The notes beneath the pieces were generated by a model. It had not been told where the DNA came from. It ran no database searches and worked only from the letters and a program-made list of their open reading frames with translations. Source: HK-STAS-PATE-36 sp964610345 (GTDB lineage: Bacteria; Patescibacteriota; Saccharimonadia; Saccharimonadales; JAGQNJ01). Taken from it: 7,317 nucleotides of DNA. The DNA is taken from assembly GCA_964610345.1 (NCBI GenBank), contig CAZSVQ010000035.1:1-7317 (forward strand), written 5' to 3'. This document shows positions 3,998 to 7,317 of the stretch, piece by piece; within the stretch, counting starts at the first letter, position 1, and every line of letters starts with the position of its first letter. The translations under genes and the position numbers were made by a program.

Positions 3998-6305
3998 CCC
4001 TAAACCTCAAATTAATGAGGGTGGGTCATCTGAAAAGGGTCTATTTATTGTTATTGAAGGCGTTGATGGTTCTGGAAAAAGTACCCAGTACAATGCACTG
4101 CAAAAACAATTAACAACTGCAGGTTATGAAGTTGTTGATATTCATTTTCCACGTTACGACCAAGAATCTAGTTATTTTGTCCGAGAATATCTGGCTGGCA
4201 ACTACGGTGCTGCTGACGATGTTGGCCCTTACACAGGTTCACTATTCTATGCTCTGGATCGTTATCAAGCAGCTTCAGAAATACGTCAAGCAGTAGACGC
4301 AGGTAAGGTAGTTTTATGCGACCGATACGTTGGCTCAAATATGGCTCATCAAGGAACAAAATTTCTTAATACTGAAGAACGGCGAGGCTATTTTATTTGG
4401 CTAGATAATTTAGAGTTTGTGACCCTAGGCATACCCCGTCCGGATCTTAATTTTGTCCTAAATACTCCACTAGAAATTATTACCGAACGACTTAAAACTA
4501 AAGAACAATCTAGTACTCATATAAAAAAAGATATCCACGAAATTGATGATAGTCATATCGCAAATTCACTAGAAGTATATAAAGATTTGTGTAATTTATT
4601 CCCAAAAGATTTTCAACAAATTGATTGTTACCGTTCGGGCAAAGTATTAGCAATTGAAGATATACATAAAATGATATGGGAGAAAGTGCAACCGATGCTA
4701 AAATCAATAAATAATACTGTGGACGAAACATTTGTTCTCAAAACTAAGACCGGTTACGAAATTACAAGCAATGGTAATGCTTATCTTGAAAAAGCTGTGA
4801 CTGATACCCAAGCTGATGTCTACGCTTTTACCGAAGAACTTAGTCCAATGACAATTGCGGCTGCTATGGCTAGGCTCAGCCGTCGTGGTGATGATATGCG
4901 TATTACGCTGCTAGATGAATTTGCATCAACAGCGGGTAAAGATTCAAGCCTACTTAAACGTGTAATTACAGCATATGGTGATGATTCTGTCCAGCAACTA
5001 GTTGGTCAGCATGTAGTTGTTGAAAACGCTTCAAACTTATTGACTAAAAAACTGGAGTGGGGACGTTTAGCATCCTACCTTGAGCAATCTACACGTTATA
5101 TTTATTTTGATCAGAAAGACAAGAACGGCAATTATCGTTACCACAGGCCTAAACATTTTGATGACAGAACAGCAAATATTTACATTCAAAAACTAGACAG
5201 AATTTTTGAAATTTATTCAGATATTGTCCATAAATTAACTGATTATGTTAGAGTGAAATCAAATACCCCCGAATCCGAGCAAGATATTGCCTGGAAGGGT
5301 GCAACTCGCGCGCAAGCTTGTGATGCTGCCAGGCCACTTTTGCCAGTTGCTACAACCTCGACAGTTGGAATATTTGCATCTGGCCAAGCCCTAGAAAGTT
5401 TAATAATGCACCTACTAGCAGATGAATTACAAGAAGCCAAAAATGTTGGCCAACAGTTACTTAACCAAGCCCGTAAAGTTATTCCGACATTTTTAGAACG
5501 AGCTGACAAACCCGAACGTGGTGGCGCTGCAATTGCATATAAAGCAAATACTTTTAATGAAATGGCAGAAATTACTAAACAAGTATTAAAACCAGAGCAT
5601 AGCGATGATAAAGAACCAGTGTCATTAAATAGCTACTGGCCAAAAAACGAACTTGATGTTGTGCCAGATATGCTTTATGAACACAGTAACTTATCTTTAA
5701 AGGAAATCCAAAAACAGGTAGACGAACTAGCATATGAAGACCGTGTAAAAATCTTTCAAACTTATATGGGTGACCGTCTGAATCGTCGCCACCGCCCCGG
5801 GCGCGCTATGGAAAAGCCTCATTATTCGTGGGATCTTGTCTGTGATTATGGTATTTTCCGTGATTTACAAAGGCACCGGATTGTTGACGACCTAGAGTGG
5901 CAACAATTATCTCCTCGCTTTGGTTTTGAAATTCCAACACTGGTTGTAAAAGCAGGATTAACAGATTTGTTCGAAGAGTGTTTTGATATAAGCTTGTCGC
6001 TTTTTAGTACCTTGCAGGCAAATGGTTACGCAGTAGAGGCTCAGTATGCAACCTTGTTAGGGCACCGCATGCGTTGGAAAGTTACCTATAATGCTCGTGA
6101 GGCTTTTCATCTACATGAGCTTCGTACAACACCTCAAGGTCACCCTGGTTATCGTAAATTAGTCAAGCAAATGCACGACAAGCTTGCTGAAGTTCACCCA
6201 ATGACTGCCAAAGCTATGAAGTTTGTTAATAAAGATGAGGACCCAGAGTTAACCCGTTTAGCTGCCGAAAAATACACTCAATTTAAACTTAGCCAAATTA
6301 GTTGA
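3990..6305 (+). CDS. Fusion: thymidylate kinase + tandem ThyX-like thymidylate synthase
   Basis: This single 771-residue frame joins consecutive steps of dTTP synthesis. Residues 17-237 form a thymidylate kinase (dTMP to dTDP): P-loop GVDGSGKST (24-32), HFPRY (52-56), ALDRYQ (88-93) and DRYVGSNMAHQG (111-122). The FPRY form recalls eukaryotic-type kinases more than the REPGG type of E. coli. Two ThyX-like domains follow (flavin-dependent dUMP to dTMP). Domain A (about 245-505) keeps the second half of the signature as WGRLASYLEQSTRY (357-370), with WGR in place of RHR and SGQ in place of NAR at 464-466. Domain B (about 555-760) keeps RHR (628-630) and NAR (701-703), but its serine comes after 10 residues, not 7. 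The ATG overlaps the dcd stop (ATGAGTAA), with AAAGG (3977-3981) upstream, implying translational coupling. An internal ATG at codon 236, preceded by GGGAG (4678-4682), could yield ThyX alone. The kinase assignment is firm and ThyX homology strong; whether both ThyX halves are catalytic is open. Confidence 0.92.
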   Translation: MSNPKPQINEGGSSEKGLFIVIEGVDGSGKSTQYNALQKQLTTAGYEVVDIHFPRYDQESSYFVREYLAGNYGAADDVGPYTGSLFYALDRYQAASEIRQAVDAGKVVLCDRYVGSNMAHQGTKFLNTEERRGYFIWLDNLEFVTLGIPRPDLNFVLNTPLEIITERLKTKEQSSTHIKKDIHEIDDSHIANSLEVYKDLCNLFPKDFQQIDCYRSGKVLAIEDIHKMIWEKVQPMLKSINNTVDETFVLKTKTGYEITSNGNAYLEKAVTDTQADVYAFTEELSPMTIAAAMARLSRRGDDMRITLLDEFASTAGKDSSLLKRVITAYGDDSVQQLVGQHVVVENASNLLTKKLEWGRLASYLEQSTRYIYFDQKDKNGNYRYHRPKHFDDRTANIYIQKLDRIFEIYSDIVHKLTDYVRVKSNTPESEQDIAWKGATRAQACDAARPLLPVATTSTVGIFASGQALESLIMHLLADELQEAKNVGQQLLNQARKVIPTFLERADKPERGGAAIAYKANTFNEMAEITKQVLKPEHSDDKEPVSLNSYWPKNELDVVPDMLYEHSNLSLKEIQKQVDELAYEDRVKIFQTYMGDRLNRRHRPGRAMEKPHYSWDLVCDYGIFRDLQRHRIVDDLEWQQLSPRFGFEIPTLVVKAGLTDLFEECFDISLSLFSTLQANGYAVEAQYATLLGHRMRWKVTYNAREAFHLHELRTTPQGHPGYRKLVKQMHDKLAEVHPMTAKAMKFVNKDEDPELTRLAAEKYTQFKLSQIS

Positions 6306-6629
6306 TTAATTAAATGATTCTACCGGCTTAGCGGGCACTAAAAACGCCGCTTCGTCTTGAATCGATAGTTCAAATAAATCAATATGTTCTTTTAATAAAT
6401 CTATCACAGTCATTATTTTTTTTGCATTTAAGTAATGCTTTTCAGTATCCAGCTCAATCCTAATGCCACCCTCTTGATGAATCAACTCTGCAAGTGCATC
6501 AGAAGATTCAAGAGCGTAATTAAGTTGATCGGTTTCAAAATCATCAAAATCACCTCCAATTGGAGCTATACCATCAATAAAGCACATTAAATTAAAGTTA
6601 AACTCAGTATTTTCTTGTTCAGTACTCAA
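6306..6629 (-). CDS. Unknown acidic protein (107 aa), convergent to the fusion gene
   Basis: I do not recognise this protein. It is read on the opposite strand to the main clusters, and its TAA stop abuts the TGA stop of the Tmk-ThyX gene with no base between, so transcripts probably overlap tail to tail. The start is TTG at 6629: GAGGA (6637-6641) lies 7 nt upstream, and the nearby ATG is out of frame and runs into a stop. The protein is strongly acidic (about 25 Asp/Glu), with FDDFETDQLNYALESSDALA (28-47), a predicted helix near 67-85 (LNAKKIMTVIDLLKEHIDLF), and no membrane segment or signal. The segment GGIRIELDTEKHYLNAKKI suggests a small alpha/beta fold. Base composition is AT-rich like the neighbours, so it looks native. 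Function unknown. Confidence 0.75.
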   Translation of the reverse strand: MSTEQENTEFNFNLMCFIDGIAPIGGDFDDFETDQLNYALESSDALAELIHQEGGIRIELDTEKHYLNAKKIMTVIDLLKEHIDLFELSIQDEAAFLVPAKPVESFN

Positions 6630-6647
6630 ACTAATTTCCTCATTTTT

Positions 6648-6656
6648 AATATAACA
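6648..6656 (-). promoter_or_regulatory. Possible extended -10 promoter for the 107-aa gene
   Basis: On the - strand the bases read TGTTATATT, an extended -10 form, with no good -35 upstream. The predicted start near 6641 falls at the Shine-Dalgarno sequence itself, giving a very short leader. The match is only moderate and the leader awkwardly short. Transcription reading through from the 57-aa gene is the alternative. Confidence 0.3.
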
Positions 6657-6712
6657 GGTTTAAGCGGGAGAAAAAATTTTGACAGTTATTTAATGAAATT
6701 AGCGAGCATAGT

Positions 6713-6816
6713 CACCAACACTTCTGGTGGGGCCTGGATTATTGCTGCTATGGCAAATCAGAAAGCAGATTACTCTACTCGCAAAGACAATCTTTGCCCC
6801 CACCCTGAAACTTCAG
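6713..6816. repeat. Cluster of short inverted repeats
   Basis: In the 193 bases between the two - strand genes there are three inverted repeats in about 100 bases. CACCA (6713-6717) pairs with TGGTG (6725-6729). GCAAAGA (6781-6787) pairs with TCTTTGC (6791-6797). CTGAA (6805-6809) pairs with TTCAG (6812-6816). None is followed by a T run on either strand, so they are not ordinary terminators. On the - strand they would form the 3' region of the 57-aa gene or the leader of the 107-aa gene. I see no convincing gene in this gap. Confidence 0.55.
6782..6796. repeat. Hairpin repeat copy 1 (left of the 57-aa gene)
   Basis: CAAAGACAATCTTTG matches 13 of 15 bases of the copy at 7054-7068 in the same orientation, and both copies are inverted repeats. 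GCCCCCA (6796-6802) and CTGAAAC (6805-6811) follow, and both short words recur in the same order after copy 2. Confidence 0.5.
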
Positions 6817-6822
6817 ACTACA

Positions 6823-6996
6823 CTACTCGGTTACGGCATTCGCTTCTGCTTCTGCAATTGCCATAAGAAGCTGGTGCTTGTCGGACTGCGACAAACACTC
6901 ACGATTCATGAGCACGAAACTGCGTGCACTACAAAAATCTCCACGTTCAATCGCATCACAGACCAACGAATCGATATCGTGATAGCCCATAGTCAT
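6823..6996 (-). CDS. Unknown small protein (57 aa) flanked by repeats
   Basis: I do not recognise this protein. The ATG at 6996 is chosen because AGGGGG (7005-7010) sits 8 nt upstream, the strongest Shine-Dalgarno in the right block. An upstream in-frame TTG (7032) would add 12 residues but lies within a hairpin region and lacks such a site. The protein begins MTMGYHDIDSLVCDAIERGD and ends in an alanine/glutamate-rich helix (LLMAIAEAEANAVTE). It has three cysteines (13, 22, 34) that do not form a classical zinc motif, and no membrane segment. GC is about 48%, visibly above the neighbouring genes, which may mean separate origin. A plus-strand frame overlaps it antisense but has no ribosome site. 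It lies between the repeat copies at 6782 and 7054. Moderate confidence that it is a real gene. Confidence 0.55.
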   Translation of the reverse strand: MTMGYHDIDSLVCDAIERGDFCSARSFVLMNRECLSQSDKHQLLMAIAEAEANAVTE

Positions 6997-7020
6997 TATT
7001 TCTTCCCCCTGGTTGTTAAA

Positions 7021-7037
7021 CGTCCGTATCAAGGACG
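7021..7037 (-). repeat. Hairpin upstream of the 57-aa gene
   Basis: CGTCC (7021-7025) and GGACG (7033-7037) form a 5-bp GC-rich stem with a 7-nt loop. It lies just upstream of the Shine-Dalgarno of the 57-aa gene and would be in its 5' leader. An overlapping alternative, CCGT with ACGG, uses some of the same bases. Confidence 0.4.
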
Positions 7038-7053
7038 GCTATCTCACATTTTC

Positions 7054-7068
7054 GAAAGACAGTCTTTG
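7054..7068. repeat. Hairpin repeat copy 2 (right of the 57-aa gene)
   Basis: GAAAGACAGTCTTTG contains the perfect inverted repeat AAAGAC-A-GTCTTT and matches copy 1 (6782-6796) at 13 of 15 positions. GCCCCCA (7082-7088) and CTGAAAC (7101-7107) follow in the same order as after copy 1 but with wider spacing, as in a diverged duplication. Confidence 0.5.
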
Positions 7069-7106
7069 TTTTGGAAGCAATGCCCCCATGTATACTTCAA
7101 CTGAAA

Positions 7107-7118
7107 CACTCATGAGTG
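7107..7118. promoter_or_regulatory. 12-bp perfect palindrome, operator-like
   Basis: CACTCATGAGTG is a perfect 12-bp palindrome, overlapped by the 8-bp palindrome AGTGCACT (7115-7122). It lies between the terminator at 7128-7158 and the 57-aa gene, where a promoter for that gene would be expected. The symmetry suggests a protein-binding site, but no clear -35/-10 pair is visible beside it. Confidence 0.35.
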
Positions 7119-7127
7119 CACTGCATT

Positions 7128-7158
7128 AAAAAACCGAGCCCTAACTTGGAGATCGGTT
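7128..7158 (-). terminator. Intrinsic terminator (- strand)
   Basis: On the - strand AACCGA pairs with TCGGTT (plus-strand 7153-7158 and 7132-7137). An inner UCC-GGG pairing lies within the 15-nt loop, and the stem runs into six T residues (7128-7133 on the plus strand are A). It ends transcription coming from the right edge. In the plus direction only TTCTTGTGT follows, so it would work poorly that way. Its loop holds CTCCAA, complementary to TTGGAG in the upstream RNA. Confidence 0.65.
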
Positions 7159-7277
7159 CTTGTGTATTCTTTCCTAAATTGTAAACCTACTCCAATATAT
7201 TTATGCATTCACGAGCACCATACCATTAATATGGCTGGCACACATCTTTGCAATAATATATTGAAACTTATTCACAA
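7128..7277 (-). ncRNA. Candidate structured RNA of about 150 nt, family unknown
   Basis: A promoter (7284-7312) and an intrinsic terminator (7128-7158) frame this - strand unit. An outer helix pairs CAATATATT and AATATATTG (plus-strand 7255-7263 with 7193-7201), 9 perfect pairs that extend outward on the - strand by four pairs, three of them G-U. Inside it, GUGCCA-G-CCAU and AUGG-UA-UGGUGC (7215-7241) form a 10-bp hairpin with loop AUUA. The G-U pairs become C-A mismatches on the plus strand, so the structure favours a - strand RNA. UUGGAG (7190-7195) can also pair with CUCCAA in the terminator loop, allowing a pseudoknot or an antiterminator. I do not recognise SRP RNA, tmRNA, RNase P, T-box or a known riboswitch. 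A 14-codon ORF (7201-7245) lies inside without a good ribosome site. It may be an independent small RNA or a leader for the 57-aa gene. Confidence 0.5.
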
Positions 7278-7283
7278 ATATAT

Positions 7284-7312
7284 AATTTACTCTTACGCAA
7301 TATACTTGTCAA
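7284..7312 (-). promoter_or_regulatory. Promoter of the right-edge RNA
   Basis: On the - strand a perfect TTGACA (7307-7312) is followed after 17 bp by TAAATT (7284-7289, four of six matches to TATAAT). The predicted start is near 7277. Together with the terminator at 7128-7158 it defines a unit of about 150 nt. Confidence 0.55.
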
Positions 7313-7317
7313 GTCTT

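Noticed and set aside
6679..6684. Perfect TTGACA on the plus strand
   Set aside because: No acceptable -10 hexamer 15-19 bp downstream and no plus-strand gene to serve.
6693..6866. Plus-strand 57-codon frame starting at ATG 6693
   Set aside because: No Shine-Dalgarno, unlikely composition, and it overlaps antisense the better-supported - strand 57-aa gene.
6904..7218. GTGCTCATGAAT in the 57-aa gene resembles GTGCTCGTGAAT in the edge RNA (11 of 12, same strand)
   Set aside because: A rough count gives about a one-in-ten chance of such a match in this region, and same-strand identity does not give antisense pairing.
7201..7245. 14-codon - strand ORF (MCASHINGMVLVNA) as a leader peptide
   Set aside because: No proper Shine-Dalgarno, no codon bias pointing to an amino-acid attenuator, and it lies within the RNA helices.
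6630..7317. CRISPR array, integron attC sites or insertion sequence in the repeat-rich right block
   Set aside because: No regularly spaced identical repeats, no recognisable attC core sites, and no transposase or integrase frame.

Overview
The window looks like chromosomal DNA of an ultra-small, AT-rich bacterium of the Patescibacteria/CPR type. Saccharibacteria is my best guess, inferred from gene style and order and not proven. TGA serves as a normal stop in at least two genes (the small ORF ending at 1901 and the fusion gene ending at 6305). This argues against the CPR lineages that read TGA as glycine.

Left block (1-3199, + strand) is a transcription/translation cluster: secE, nusG, rplK (L11), two small acidic unknown ORFs, and rplA (L1). 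A strong promoter, or two overlapping ones, precedes secE. A second good promoter sits inside the last codons of nusG and would give rplK a structured leader of about 106 nt. A clear mimic of the ribosomal L1-binding site lies directly upstream of rplA and touches its Shine-Dalgarno sequence, so L1 probably represses its own synthesis. L1 carries an extra N-terminal region of about 95 residues that starts with a SAP/HeH-like helical unit.

Middle block (3273-6305, + strand) is a dTTP-synthesis unit: a dCTP-deaminase-family gene and, overlapping it by 8 nt, a 771-residue fusion of thymidylate kinase to two tandem ThyX-like domains. The two ThyX halves appear to have lost complementary parts of the catalytic signature. 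The block has its own extended -10 promoter, placed so close to the dcd ATG that the mRNA would be nearly leaderless.

Right block (6306-7317, mostly - strand) is accessory-looking. An unknown 107-aa protein is encoded convergently, its stop codon abutting the fusion gene's stop with no gap. An unknown 57-aa protein with a strong Shine-Dalgarno sequence and higher GC lies between a cluster of inverted repeats and a diverged direct-repeat hairpin pair. At the right edge a - strand unit has a TTGACA promoter, nested helices whose G-U pairs make sense only on the - strand, and an intrinsic terminator. It is best read as an undescribed RNA of about 150 nt or a regulatory leader.

The most notable items are the Tmk-ThyX-ThyX fusion, the edge RNA, the extended L1 with its leader, and the repeat-flanked small ORF.
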